NCBI GenBank assembly: GCA_914767715.1 | Contig: OU612066.1 | Coordinates: 5,089,001 to 5,153,000, forward strand | Reading direction: 5' to 3' | Length of the DNA stretch: 64,000 nucleotides | From: Membranipora membranacea | Taxonomy: Eukaryota > Bryozoa > Gymnolaemata > Cheilostomatida > Membraniporidae | Part shown: positions 1 to 11,837 of the stretch, in pieces | How positions within the stretch are numbered: the first letter of the stretch is position 1 | How the letters are laid out: each line of letters starts with the position of its first letter | Program-made: the position numbers and the translations under genes | Notes under the pieces: generated by a model | The model's database searches: none | What the model saw: only the letters and a program-made list of their open reading frames with translations | What the model was told of the DNA's origin: nothing

Positions 1-1282
1 GACATTCCTTAAATCATCAAAAGAAGCAAATACCGTACAAGAATAAAATACACATAGCATTCCATTTTGCTATCTAATCAAAATCATTAATCATGACAAA
101 ATTATAGATACACTACCCCATCGTTGTTAATCAACTATAACTAATAAATAAATAACTTTTTAATACGGATTGAGATGCTCATCGACACATAGGGATGGCT
201 TCATGAGGAGGTACTAGAGAATCATGCCTCAAAACTGAGCTTGACTCATGGTTTCTAGCTGAAAATCAGTGTATCATGCAGTGGTATGCGCACTACTGTA
301 TGTTGTATCTTTGTATCTATTCAAATACACTAAATTTAATTTGATGAATATTTTGTGTCTTCAGTAGGGTAAGAACCATTTATATATGTGATTTGAAACT
401 CACCGTGAACTTAGGACTGTGATTTCGTTGATAAATCTACACAGGTGATAGCTTTGACCTTATGAGATATTATTACCAGCTACCACTCTTAAATACCCCA
501 GATAGGCGTTGTTTGATCTTGTGACAAGGCAGTATCCTGATAAAACTAAAACTTCCTTGTATTTCATTGGTATCGATGTAATCTACCTCAATATGGTGCT
601 GTGGAGTGCATTAGAGCCGATGGATTAAAATGAGGGACATGATTGATGTCCATGTTGCATGGCATTGCACAACCATAGTTGTAAATTTCACAATCAAAGT
701 TACACAAAAACTGTGGCTTTTATTTACACATAAAATAAATGTTTAAACAGGTTTTCAGTAGACTGGGGAGGCTGTCTTATGTGGGTTGGGGGGGGCACCT
801 ACCCATCCAACCCAGACATCCTACCCAGGTTAGGAATTCAGTGAAATATCGTCAAAGCAGAGATACTGAAAAACTCAAAGTCATAATGTGACATATCTTT
901 GACCACAAAGACACCGACAGAACTTTGTCATCATTAAGACATATTGAATCATTTTCTATCAAATACAGGCAATCTTTATGATGTTTAGAGTATAGTGTGA
1001 CACAACCAAATGCTGAGCAGACAGCACAAGACTTACTTATTTGATTTTCTATTTATATCTTAATTGAAAATATATATACAGAACATACACAAAATAAGCT
1101 GCGCGTGCGCTATGGCGGGGAAGCAAGGTTTATATCCTCCCTACAGAAACAAAAGTTTTTCCATTGAGCCTATAATCTACAAAAATGGCAGGATATGCCA
1201 CTCTATTTTCCTCAACTACCCTTTGTTCTTCAAGGGAGGATAAGTTGTAATGTTGTCTGTCTCGTGTTCCCAATCATAGTAT
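1..1282. other. Region downstream of phosphatase gene A, no gene seen
   Basis: AT-rich sequence 3' of phosphatase gene A. I find no exon with splice sites and no recognisable protein. It presumably includes the 3' UTR of gene A next to the stop at 1283. A short G run lies near 790. Nothing else is supported. Confidence 0.5.
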
Positions 1283-4200
1283 TCAAAGTCCGGTACTACC
1301 CCTGCTGACTCTGTGAGGTTTAGGATCGAGATGACATGTGAAGTGCTGACGAGGATACCGCTGCTCTATATAAAGTCTGTCCACCACTGCACCGTGCTGA
1401 AATATATACTATCTTGTTGACCAGCTCATAATCTCAATCTCAATGAATCAAAAATAAAATTCAGAAATCAATTTACTACTTTGAATTCTATTGGCACTGT
1501 CCACAACCCAGAGCTCAAATAACACAAAATACGTAATAATCTCCTGTCTTGAGACTAATTAATAAAATCTAGGGGGCAACCAGAGCAGGGGTTTAATACA
1601 ACCCACCTACCATGTAATATCTGAAAATCGAAGAAACACATACAAGTGGGCTGGTGAAAACTTCACATGTAAACTGATAATTCGGATTGGACCTACTATT
1701 TCACTTCAGTGTTGCTCACCTGATCGTCACTGATTTGCTCCATATAAAGATGAGTATAGTTGAGCGCTTGTATCTTTGTATAACCGTAATCTAGTATGTT
1801 CTTATCCACCCATTCTGGTTTGGGAGCAAATATATCGTGCCTCTCATAGCAGCCCTACAATATGGAGATGTGCTAAAATGTAAATGGAGGAGATTGAGAA
1901 TTCACACAGGATTTTCACAGGTTAAATGCTGGCGTTAAAAATTTCAGTGCTCCGTGTCAAGGAAAGCGTCTGCACTCAGAGTCTGATGCAATGAGAGGTT
2001 ATTTATTTCTTGTAGCAAACATTTTGTTTACGGAGAGAAAGCATAAAGCGTTAAAATAGGATACTTACAGCAGATCCAGATATGATGTGTACAGGTGCTC
2101 TGGGATTCTTATAAGGTTCTGTCTCACTACCCTTACACAATGTGTAATTATATAAAGGAAATATTCTCTGGTACTCATGATCATGTGCCCAGACTGCTAG
2201 ATCTACTCCATAATCATAAAATAACGGCTCCAAGTGCATCCGCACCTACAAGTGCATAAGAGCAGTCTAGGAAGACAATTTTAAGAAATGAGGAAATTAA
2301 TTCAGAAAGAAAAGCTAATAATAAAAGTAAATCACAAAACGGCAAACGGCATGACAAGATGACTTAAGCTGCACCATGTATGTCTTACCTCAATGATTAA
2401 CAAGATAGCCGGGGGTTCCCCTATAGGAGGGGGGTGACTAATACACAATTTCCTGGTTTACCCCAAATAATTTAGAAATACAACATTTAAGAAAGTACAG
2501 TAAGTTGCTGAAGAACAGCATGGGCAGGGCAAGGAGGAAATAGGAGGAAATTCGACCTCGATACTTTAGAAAAGGCGGAAACTTTAGCACCAACCACACA
2601 TGCACCCAAGTCACTTTTCATACACTGAGTAATACAGTAACATAAGGTAGTACTTTTGGGCGGGAGGGTGGAAATTGTGAAAAGACGACTTGTCTCTTCA
2701 GTTATTTAGAATAATAGGAACGAGAAAAACCCGCGAACAGTAAGGTGTAAAAAACTCTGTATTTTTTATTGTCACTTATGTTTATGTGGTCTGATGCAGA
2801 TAACTAGCCTTCATCAGTCTCAACAGGGAATTTGGGACTGGGACTGTTCCCAGTGAATTCCATGGTCTAAGGAATGGAATCGTGTCCCCATTGACATTAA
2901 GAGGACAACTCTGATTTGATCAGGGCGGGAATTATAGTGGTACACCCTCCCTGATTTGGTCCAATTTTCAGGTTTCTGTATTGAGAGATAGTAAATTTTA
3001 CATTTATCTCCTGGGATTAACTTTACAAAAATCAAGTTTGATGTCTTTGTCCAATAAGGATAACTGATCAACTAAACTTGATGTGGAAAACAACCATTCA
3101 TAGATAACAATAGTTTCAATCTACATGTTCATTATCACTCAACTATTTACAGATAGAGATTTAGTCTAATTTTTTTCACTGCATCTTACCTTATCTCTGA
3201 CCGTGTCACAATCATTCTTATGAGGTAGTGGTAGGGGTGCTATTACAGCACAGTACATAGGTCTGTGTCCTAACACTATAATCCATGGATATCTAGCTCT
3301 ATTGGTTGGCAGGTTAGCTTTCTGTCAATAATCAATATATACAATCAATCAGCTTAAACATCTGTTATTATTTGTTACCTTGCACTAGGTTATACCAGGT
3401 TGCCTGATCATTAACCACGTTCAGCCCACCCACCTCATTAACAGATTGCTTCGCATTCAGGATCCTATTCTAAAAACATCTGTTGAAATATTTTTCAGCA
3501 CGATATGCATTGAGTGTATCCAACACAATAGCTGAATTGGGAATTTAATCACTTTATGTGTCTCCATTATTAGGGATATAGATATGATATTGTGAGAAGA
3601 GAAGGGTATTGATGGACTCGTAAAGAAATGCTGAGATGAATATGGATACTTATGGACCCCGACAAGCATGTATGAACAGGTGAAACACGCTGGGTGGGAA
3701 ACCAAGTATGGAGGGTCATGAACAGGCAATTGATGATATCTAGACACAGAAGACCATCATAGTGTATCTGTCACAAACCTGTAAGTCCTTGTTGAGCCAG
3801 TTATACTGAGTCAATATCTGGTCAGATCCATACTGAGGGTAATAGTATGCCTCTGTGTTAATAGATATTATGTGAGCCAGACCGAGGTTATAGCTATAGA
3901 ACATCCCCTCTGTACCTCCTGGCATGCTAAATCTCTGTTTGTAGTGAGAAAAATTCCTAAAAAAAGTGATATTATCACACATGACAGATAATGTTACTTT
4001 CAGTGTCATACTTTGTTTCAAAAATTATATTTGACAGAGCATGGAAGGTTGAGATAGTAAACAATGGTCAGCGACGGGGCGGTGTTTTGACAAGAGAATA
4101 AATTCATGAGTATCGGATTAGTCTAATTAGGGTGAGACAATAGGAGAAGCCTATATGTAAGATCTGAAAATATGAGGTACATGTTATCTTATTGAAGCGC

Positions 4201-5769
4201 TTGAAATGATCAATGAGATGATAATTTGCCACCAGTGAAATTGTAGGTTTCAATGTTGTAATGCTCTTGCCGTTTAGCTCACCCGCTGGATTCATGATTA
4301 CCGACAGTTGTCATATAAGGTATGTAAGCTGCTATTGGCTGAATCTGCTGCATGAATGAATCTCCCACATGTCCTTGTATCTGCAAGTAAATACATTGGT
4401 AAGGATGGTATGGTTTGATGCGTAAAATTACCTGTCTTTTCAGCAAGCACTGGGATGTCGAAATGATTTTTCGATACAATATAGAACTATAATAAGACTT
4501 TTGTCGCATCGAACTGACCCTCAAGAGAATGAATGTACATGATATACCACATGTGATTAATATTACCAAACTTCATATCATTGATAAACTCACACTGTCC
4601 AGGTCATAGGCAAAGTCACCAACGTGAAGAATGACATCAATCGTCTCCATAGCTACTTCTTGTTTAAGCCGAGGTAAGGACTGAGAGTTCACACTGCCAA
4701 GGTCGCCAAATGCTGCCATTTTAGGAACCCAGTGAGGGTCTGATCGACAATTGGTAAAATGAAATAAATCGCTCCATCCAAGACCACTCCCACAGTGATA
4801 GTCTAAAATATAGGTACGTATAGGTGATTAGGGATGAAAACAGTAGGAGAAAGACTTAGGCTATAATAAACATTGGTGGTTATAAGCACATGAGCCACCA
4901 ACACATCCAAACTCAATCTAATTATATCGATGCAATTATTAACTGGCCTGCCATAGTGAGATCTATTGGTTATTCTAAAAAACGCGACTGGACACGTATG
5001 AAATTTGGCTGCTTGAATCATTTAGAGATAACACTGCTAGAATAGCGGATAGGGCTGTTCGACCATTTCTGTAAAAAGTGTAGACATGTCACAGAACAAA
5101 CCAAACCATTAACTTCATACCAACTGGCCTAGTTCTATTCCTCATCAACATAATGCAAATTTGTCAACATGAGGGATTATTTACTGGGGCATAAGCATCG
5201 GTATAGGAATGCTTACTCACAATATTTCACACCAGGCAGAAGACCATCCAATGTAACTCTATGAATGTACCATGTTCTAGACTGAGAGTTGAATACAGTA
5301 ACATTCCCTTTAACAACTATAGAGAGCTTATTCTTTCCAAACTCCACCATAGAATCAGTGCCTTTAAATGTTGTCCATGTGACCACCATTTGCTGGTATG
5401 TCTCTAAAAATACATAGAATTGTTTGGTTTCGGACTACTGAACAATTCACACCGTCAGAACGCAACGCAGCACAACACAACACTCAGCTGACAAGTCCCT
5501 CAGTCAGTACCTTTGTACGTAACATATAATGTACTAAGGAACATTTTTAGTTCAAGTATGTGCACACCGAATTATCGAATATAATGTGCTAGACACAAAT
5601 AGCAAAAATTTCTCATAAACTTATACATGAGTGCAGGTTATCTAATTAATATAACATACTTACCTCCATATGACAGGTGTACATGTTGTGGTGTGACATG
5701 TGTGACTTCACCTGTGGTCAGGTATATCGAACAGCACAGCAGCAAAACACACACAGAAAACGATGCCAT
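1283..5769 (-). CDS. Purple acid phosphatase (ACP7-like), array copy A
   Basis: Secreted or lysosomal binuclear-metal phosphomonoesterase of the calcineurin-like fold, similar to animal ACP7. Nine exons in transcript order: 5769-5664, 5403-5221, 4802-4594, 4380-4283, 3956-3779, 3321-3190, 2245-2069, 1854-1720, 1396-1283. They encode 443 residues, close to the usual length of about 440. Exon 1 is a signal peptide from MASFSVCVLLLCC. An N-terminal beta domain (VTWTTF) precedes the catalytic domain. All seven metal ligands are visible: D130 (GDLG), D159 and Y162 (GDFAY), N194 (GNHE), H277 (GHRP), and H323 and H325 (AHDHEY). Compared with B-D, exon 6 carries an extra Pro/Leu-rich stretch after H277, and the C-terminus is distinct. 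N-glycosylation sequons such as NFS and NYT are present. The start is the only Met that gives a signal peptide in frame. Closest to copy B. Seen: exons and motifs. Inferred: substrate and location. Confidence 0.93.
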
Positions 5770-6548
5770 ACCTGAACGAGTACACTCAGAATGCCAAATA
5801 CACCCTGAAATCTAGTCTTTCTTGTTCTGTTTATATCAGCTAACTCAGCTGTCATCAACCAAAGTTTCGTTTCAGCATTTCTATTTATATAATGAACTTG
5901 ATATCGATACCTCACATTAGATAATTATAGTATATGTAGAAGACTAGTATAGGGAGAGGCAGTCTATGTTTATAATTACATGTTTCACCCACAAGTCACG
6001 CGGGTCAGATCAGATCTGAGTGGGTCAGCTACTTATATTATGTTAACTTCTAGATATGTAAACAAATAATAGTCATAATTCCATGTAAATTATCTTGAGA
6101 CAGCAAAATCACAGTTTTCAGCATGCACTTCAAGCAATCGCAACAACTAATGTTATCACCGATATAGCCTCTTGGAGCATGAATTAGATTGTAATACTTT
6201 TCAACACTATTTTTTCAGATGTAAAGATTTCATCATCTTCTTTTGTCACAGTGACATTATTAATTGACAACAAATAAAAGCCTCCAAAATAAAAAATAGT
6301 CAATTACAACTTAATAGTTAAGGAAATAGGAAAGCGTGGGAAATATTTAACAACATAAAATTGAATCAAATTCAACAGTCCGCACAAGTTTGCTATTCGA
6401 AAATCAAATTTAAATAGTGAGATTAAAATTTAGTGAATGTTCAGTAAGAAATTTGGCAAAACTGAAGTCCCTAGGAATATTGACATCCTGTGGAGCACTG
6501 AGAAAAGACAACTTCCCCTCCCTACCTGCCTTCATATCATAATATGGT
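5770..6548. other. Spacer between phosphatase genes A and B
   Basis: About 780 bp between the start of A and the stop of B. It must hold the promoter of A and the 3' UTR of B. I see no further exon and no clear repeat. A G-rich patch near 6000 contains a GTCACGCGGG sequence, but this is not the M-box seen upstream of the other copies. Confidence 0.5.
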
Positions 6549-9500
6549 CTACTTTGGTACTCTGTGAGGATTGGGATCGAGATGACACTTAAACTGACCA
6601 ACCCCGTGATAGTGCTGCTCTATATATAATCTGTCTACCACTGCACCATGCTGGAACACAAGAAAGCATTACAAAGTATCATCGCAGTGCTAAGTTATTA
6701 AAAATTAAATCTATCTTTGTGTAGATTATTGTCATCACTTTTGGCCAAAAAAACTATTGGTATTCCCGGAAATATCAAGACAATCTCACAAACTAAACTA
6801 CCTGAAGAGCCTGATGCAAGTTGAAACTATCAAGCCTCTGCTCAGTATTGTGGCAAGTTAATAAATTGGCAATTTACAAGCAAACAGTGAATAAAAAATC
6901 CAAACAAACAGACAGAATGCAATTCTTTTTTATTTGTAGGACAAATACAAACAGTCGATTATTGGTGCTTCAATTGACTGTTGTGTATAGTCCAACATGA
7001 TTATTCGAACTTTTTCTGGATCAAAATGAATTGGTAGTTCATGGCCACCTTACTATGTATATGGTATTGGTAATTAATACAGCAAACAACTGCGAGCATT
7101 GAGCTGATTTGATGCTAAACCATTGAATTTTGAATATTCAGGAAAGCTTGAGTTACAATCTTTAACTTGATCTCTTGTTTCTTCACTGGTGACATGCTGG
7201 GATTTTGTAGCTACCTAAAAAGCAACATAATTATATTGAATGCTTGTCTCGATAGTTTTGGAGTTGCTCACCTGATCGTCACTGATTTGCTCCATATATA
7301 GATGAGTATAGTTGAGTGCTTGTATCTTTGTATAACCATAATCTAGTATGTTCTTATCAACCCATTCGGGCTTCTTAGGGAACTTATCGTGTCTCTCGTC
7401 ACAGCCCTTAATAGATAGAGAGAACAAATTTGTTTGAATAAAATACGCAGTCCAGAACTAGCCTTGTCAGGTGACAAGGCTAGTCCAAACGATGCGTTGT
7501 AATTAATGTTTAAGTTTCATTTTTTACATCAGTTACATCAGTACATTAAGATTCTGGATCAGAGATAATAAAAAAAACACTTCCATGTGTTGTGTTCTCA
7601 TTTGTCAAAAAAATCAACACAATGTCAAGTGCTCTCCATCTCTAGTATACAGAAGTTAGCTGATGCGTTGGCTCTCATCGGTTGCGTAAACCATATAGAG
7701 CCAACACATTGGCTACAGGAAGAGAAAATTAAATTACAAATACTTACAGCAGATCCTGATATAACATGTACAGGTGCTCTGGGATTCTTATAAGGTTCTG
7801 ACTCACTACCTTTACATAATGTGTAATTATATAAAGGAAATATTCTCTGATATTCGTGCTCGTGAGCCCAGATTTCTAAATCAACACCTTGTTCATAAAA
7901 CAGCTGCTCTAGTCCTAAGCGCACCTGAAACAAACACAGCGGTTACTGACGCATTTACAACAAATGTTCTCACGCTCTTTTACAGAGAGTAATAAAAAGG
8001 TATATTGCTTATGCAGCGATCTAAGTCAAAGACGCCCTTTTATATAAGCAATATTAAGTACAGGCGGAGAACCACACAGGTATGACAAGTGAGGAGTGGT
8101 CTGGCTGTTAAGGGTAAGGACTTGTGATCAAGTGATACAAATTTGTGTCCCGGCGCCCGATATAATTTTTTATTTGGCACTGGCAATCCATTCATCCTAG
8201 CCAGGTCTGTCCAGATGAGGGCGATAAATACAGGAGGTCTACTGTGTGCTTGCACGCAGTATAAAGATCCTCCTCCGCATCTTCGAAAAAGAGAAGCCGA
8301 CAATGGCGGGCAAGGGTATAGGGTATGTACCCCACACAAGCCACCTGCCTGTGAAATAGGGTGGTCAAAAAGACCTAGTGTATAGAAAAAAAATGAGTAA
8401 AAAATGTTGAGATCAGTCACACTGTGTGCTCCTAAACAGTTATGAGAAGCAACATTACTCACTCTAAAATCGTCTGATTACGTTATGAATGCCGAGTCAT
8501 CGAAGAGGTAAAGAGAGCATAGAAAGTCGAGAGTTTACCTGGTCTAACTTACCTGGTCTAACTTACCTGGTCTAACTTACCTGGTCTAACTTACCTGGTC
8601 TAACTTACCTGGTCTAACTTACCTGGTCTCTTATAAGATCACAGTCATCAGTATTTGGTATAATAGAACAGTACATCGGTCTGTGTCCTAACACTATTAT
8701 CCATGGATACCGGGCTCTGTTCTCAGCAGTGTTTGCTTTCTGTCAAAACAAACAACCATAATTTCAAAGCTCACATAAAATAATTTAATTTTACTATAAT
8801 ATTAGGGCTTGTCTTGCAGGTTTTACAAAAAAGAAGTAGTGAACTTTTCCCGATCTTAAGAAAGCTTTTGCCATTGTGACAGCAATCAAAAGACCATATA
8901 GAATGGAGTTATGAATTTTTTCATGATGGACTGGCATGAGTATTAAACTGCTATTCAGAGTGAGGAATTAAGAATCCTAATCAACATGTTATCTCTTAGA
9001 TCTATTTCTCTTATAACACTATTAAAATATCGGCAAACTTCGAGCTTGGTGATAACTTTGAATGAATTTCTTTTTTCCTCACCTGAAGGTCAGCTTTGAG
9101 CCAGTTATACTGAGTTTTTATAGAATCGTTTCCGTACTGTGGATAATAGAACGCCTCAGTACTTATTGATATTATGTGAGCTTGACCGAGGTTATAACTA
9201 TAAAACATCCCCTCTGTATCTCCTGGCATACTAAACCTCTGTTTGTAGTGAGAGAAATTCCTACAAAACAAGGAAACAGCTTTTTTCCTTGCATACAGAG
9301 GTATGTTGTGCATGACTCATACAGACTACAGTGATCTCATTCCCATCATCACACTGCAGAGTAATGAAAGGAAAGTATTATAACAAGAATGGTGACTTTG
9401 GGTTGAAGGAGACTTTGCAGAACATTTTGGTGAAAAGAAATTGAAGTTAGAATCAGTGATTGGTCAAAACAATGTAATAAAGGAATCCAAACAGGCATCA

Positions 9501-11837
9501 TACCAAAAATAATATTAGTGATTATAATTATGAATAATAATACTAGTAATAATAATAATGCTTCTCACATCGCAGATTCATGGTTTCCGACCGTGGTCAT
9601 ATAAGGTACATAGGCTGATATAGGCTGAATCTGTTGCATAAAGGCATCTCCCACATATCCCTGATCCTATATAACAGAATATATGTCGGGATAATTATCT
9701 TATGATGACATTAAATAAGAAATGTGGTGTGATAGTAATATATTCATATACCCCAGAGGAGTAAAGTATTTACAGGAGAAAAATTTCACCTTCTCGTATA
9801 TTCATAATAATATGGCAAAATTTATGTTATATAAACAGCCAACTTAGCTGCTTGACCAATTTAATTTATTTCGGCAATGGAAGTGCATCCTCCTCTGAAG
9901 ACAATTTTACTCAAAATCATTAAAACCTTGACTCATAGACACATCAATTACTCACGGTATTCAGATCATAGGCGAAATCACCAACGTGAAGGACCACATC
10001 GATAGTGTTCTGAGCTATTTCTTCCTCTAGTCGAGGTATGGATTGGGCGTTGACACTTCCCATGTCACCAAATGCTGCTATTTTAGGAACCCAGCCTTTA
10101 TCAGTGCGCCGATTAGTGAAGTGATATAGATCACTCCAAGCCTGATCACTACCACAGTGATAATCTGATTATAAACAGAAACTCATATCATGTTCATATT
10201 GGCCCATGGTCTGTGCTAGGCTAGTTCTATCAAAGGATACAAGGGCCTGGTCAGTCAAGAAAGAAACAACTTCATTTAGTATTTCATTCTTTGTGGTGTT
10301 AGTAAACAATGTATCAAACAGTGGCAAATTCTAAAGATAAACACATGTTACTACAGACTAATGCTCTGGCTCGACACGCCGTACTATCCATAGAATTGGG
10401 AAACTTTTAGTGAGGCTACGGCTTGGGCGAGGTGCTACACACGCCTATTGATAGCTAGGCCTATTCCATTCAATAACGATACAATTTGGGTCTGCTTTGC
10501 CTTCCTATTGTTCAACTTGAATGAATTAAACCAATCACTATTTAATAATTTAATTAAGCCCCGCCTCTTTCACAAATAACAAAGGAATAGCTGGCCATAC
10601 TACGACTACGGATAGAACCAACATGTTGGTTAGCCCATCTGAGGCATCTGGCAGAGCTAACCTAGCTATCCTATGCATCTTGCCATACTAAAATTGCCCC
10701 AATCCTGTGGAAAATACGGCGTGTGTAGCCACAGGTTACATAGGACACATTCAGATATCAGTGTTACTCACAATATTTGACACCAGGCTTCAGGTTATCC
10801 AGTGTCACTCTATGAATAAACCAAGTTCTGTTTGAGTCTCCCTTGTCATAGAATGTTTTCATCTTTCCCTTGACAACATTAGACAACCTGTTAGTACCAA
10901 ACTCAACAACGGAATCTGTGATGTTAAATGTTGTCCATGTCACAACCATATGTTGCTCTGTCTCTATAAATACCGAAACAAAAAAAAGTGGATTCAGAAA
11001 AATATTGGGTTAAAATAAATCGCAAGTGTTGTCTCCGTCCGAGGACTGAGAAATATCAGTGCCTTAAGTTGCTCTCAGTGTGCAGGCAGGTCGGAGCACA
11101 CCTGGGGCGTCATTTGGGCCCAGTAGTCAGTAGACCGCAGGGGGTTTCGAACCCAGGACCTCCAACACTTGCGCGTTAAAGGGCAGGCGCTCTAACCAAC
11201 TGAGCTACCTCCTACTTATGCTAGTCTATCCTAGTGTCAGAAGAGTGAAGAATAAGCAATAATGAAAATTTTTTTATCCTGTGTCTTTATGTGATCACCA
11301 TTAACCGCAATTTAGGCTTCTGAACAATAGCTAAATTTTTTCTATTAGACTCGAAAAAATGTAACCATGTGAAATTATTCCCGCCGTCTTAACAGGAGTA
11401 GCTTGTAGGGTCCACAGTATTTACAAATGTGAATTGATCCACAAAACAAACAAAAATTACATGATTCATTCATTGAAGAAATACAGGCGTAAGACGTTTT
11501 CAACTTTGAACCGTAAGATGCTTGGAATAGTAAGAAAGTACTGCCTTCTCTGCAATAACAAATTAGTTTTAAGTCACTTACCCCCGTATGAGAGACAAAC
11601 TTACCCCCGTATGAGAGATGTACTTACCCCCGTATGAGATATGTACTTACCCCCGTATGACATATGTACTTACCCCCGTATGAGAGATGTACTTACCCCC
11701 GTATGAGAGATGTACTTACCCCCGTATGAGAGATGTACATGCTCCGGATATACATAAGCTGGAGGACCAGCAGCACATACTTCACATACGCTTATTGTGA
11801 TCAGCAGTGAAAGAGGTAATATGTGTGATGTCATCAT
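6549..11837 (-). CDS. Purple acid phosphatase (ACP7-like), array copy B
   Basis: Same enzyme family as copy A. Exons: 11837-11720, 10963-10772, 10164-9956, 9666-9569, 9260-9083, 8739-8623, 7924-7748, 7406-7272, 6650-6549, giving 441 residues. Start is MM at 11837/11834, followed by a hydrophobic signal peptide ending near CEVCAA. Metal ligands are complete: D137, D166, Y169, N201, H284, H325 and H327. The C-terminal exon (HGAVVDRLYIEQ... CHLDPNPH) resembles A. Two 5' splice sites, after exon 1 and after exon 6, lie inside tandem repeats that copy the donor seven times each. Only the exon-proximal donor keeps the frame in both cases. Intron 1 holds a SINE-like sequence, intron 2 a foldback element and intron 6 a second SINE-like sequence. 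The coding sequence looks intact. Whether splicing is efficient is not knowable from the sequence. Confidence 0.92.
7457..7484. repeat. Perfect short hairpin just upstream of exon 8 of copy B
   Basis: An inverted repeat of about 13-bp arms (ACTAGCCTTGTCA and its complement) with almost no loop. It lies in intron 7 of copy B, about 50 bp before exon 8. Function unknown. It could be a MITE remnant. Confidence 0.7.
8096..8345 (+). mobile_element. tRNA-headed SINE-like sequence in intron 6 of copy B
   Basis: The first 65 bases resemble a tRNA-derived SINE head: an A-box-like GGCTGTTAAGG, a middle part GACTTGTGATCA, and a mutated B-box region ending GTGTCCCGGCGCCC. A unique-looking body follows. 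Overlapping open frames on both strands of this stretch are not conserved proteins. The 3' limit is approximate and I see no clear target-site duplication. Confidence 0.5.
8535..8632 (-). repeat. 14-bp tandem repeat multiplying the exon 6 splice donor of copy B
   Basis: Seven copies of TTACCTGGTCTAAC (plus strand) start at 8535, 8549, 8563, 8577, 8591, 8605 and 8619, the last diverging after TTACCTGGTC. On the gene strand each unit reads as CAG|GTAAGTTAGAC, an exon 6 end plus a near-consensus 5' splice site. The most distal copy ends GTAAAC rather than GTAAGT. Continuing past the first donor gives an immediate in-frame TAG. Confidence 0.9.
9520..9562. repeat. AAT-rich microsatellite
   Basis: Imperfect AAT/ATA repeats just downstream of exon 4 of copy B in intron 4. 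Simple low-complexity sequence. Confidence 0.6.
10364..10734. mobile_element. Foldback (MITE-like) element in intron 2 of copy B
   Basis: The left end (10364-10410) and the reverse complement of the right end (10688-10734) match over about 47 bases with a few differences. Both contain ACACGCCGTA, a TTGGG block and TTTTAG. The 371-bp unit has no coding capacity, so it fits a non-autonomous terminal-inverted-repeat transposon. Superfamily and target duplication were not resolved. Confidence 0.75.
11030..11212 (-). mobile_element. tRNA-derived SINE-like element in intron 1 of copy B
   Basis: On the minus strand the head (11212 down to about 11139) reads GGAGGTAGCTCAGTTGG, an excellent pol III A box, followed by GGTTCGAAACC, a perfect B box. 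The acceptor and anticodon arms do not form a full tRNA, and a GC-rich body follows towards 11030. This is typical of a tRNA-derived SINE rather than a functional tRNA gene. It ends close to exon 2 of copy B. Confidence 0.75.
11576..11736 (-). repeat. 23-bp tandem repeat multiplying the exon 1 splice donor of copy B
   Basis: Seven direct copies of a 23-bp unit (core CTTACCCCCGTATGAGAGAT on the plus strand) run from about 11576. On the gene strand each copy reads as the end of exon 1 (ACATCTCTCATACGGGG) followed by GTAAGT. The single-copy equivalent is seen in paralogue C at 20915-20937. Units 3 and 4 carry small substitutions, so the array is not entirely recent. Confidence 0.92.

Noticed and set aside
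8040-8462. 140-codon open frame on the minus strand and an 80-codon frame on the plus strand in intron 6 of copy B
   Set aside because: Both cover the SINE-like sequence and read through its non-coding body. No similarity to a known protein.
11139-11212. tRNA gene on the minus strand
   Set aside because: A and B boxes are good, but the anticodon and acceptor arms do not pair and a SINE body follows.
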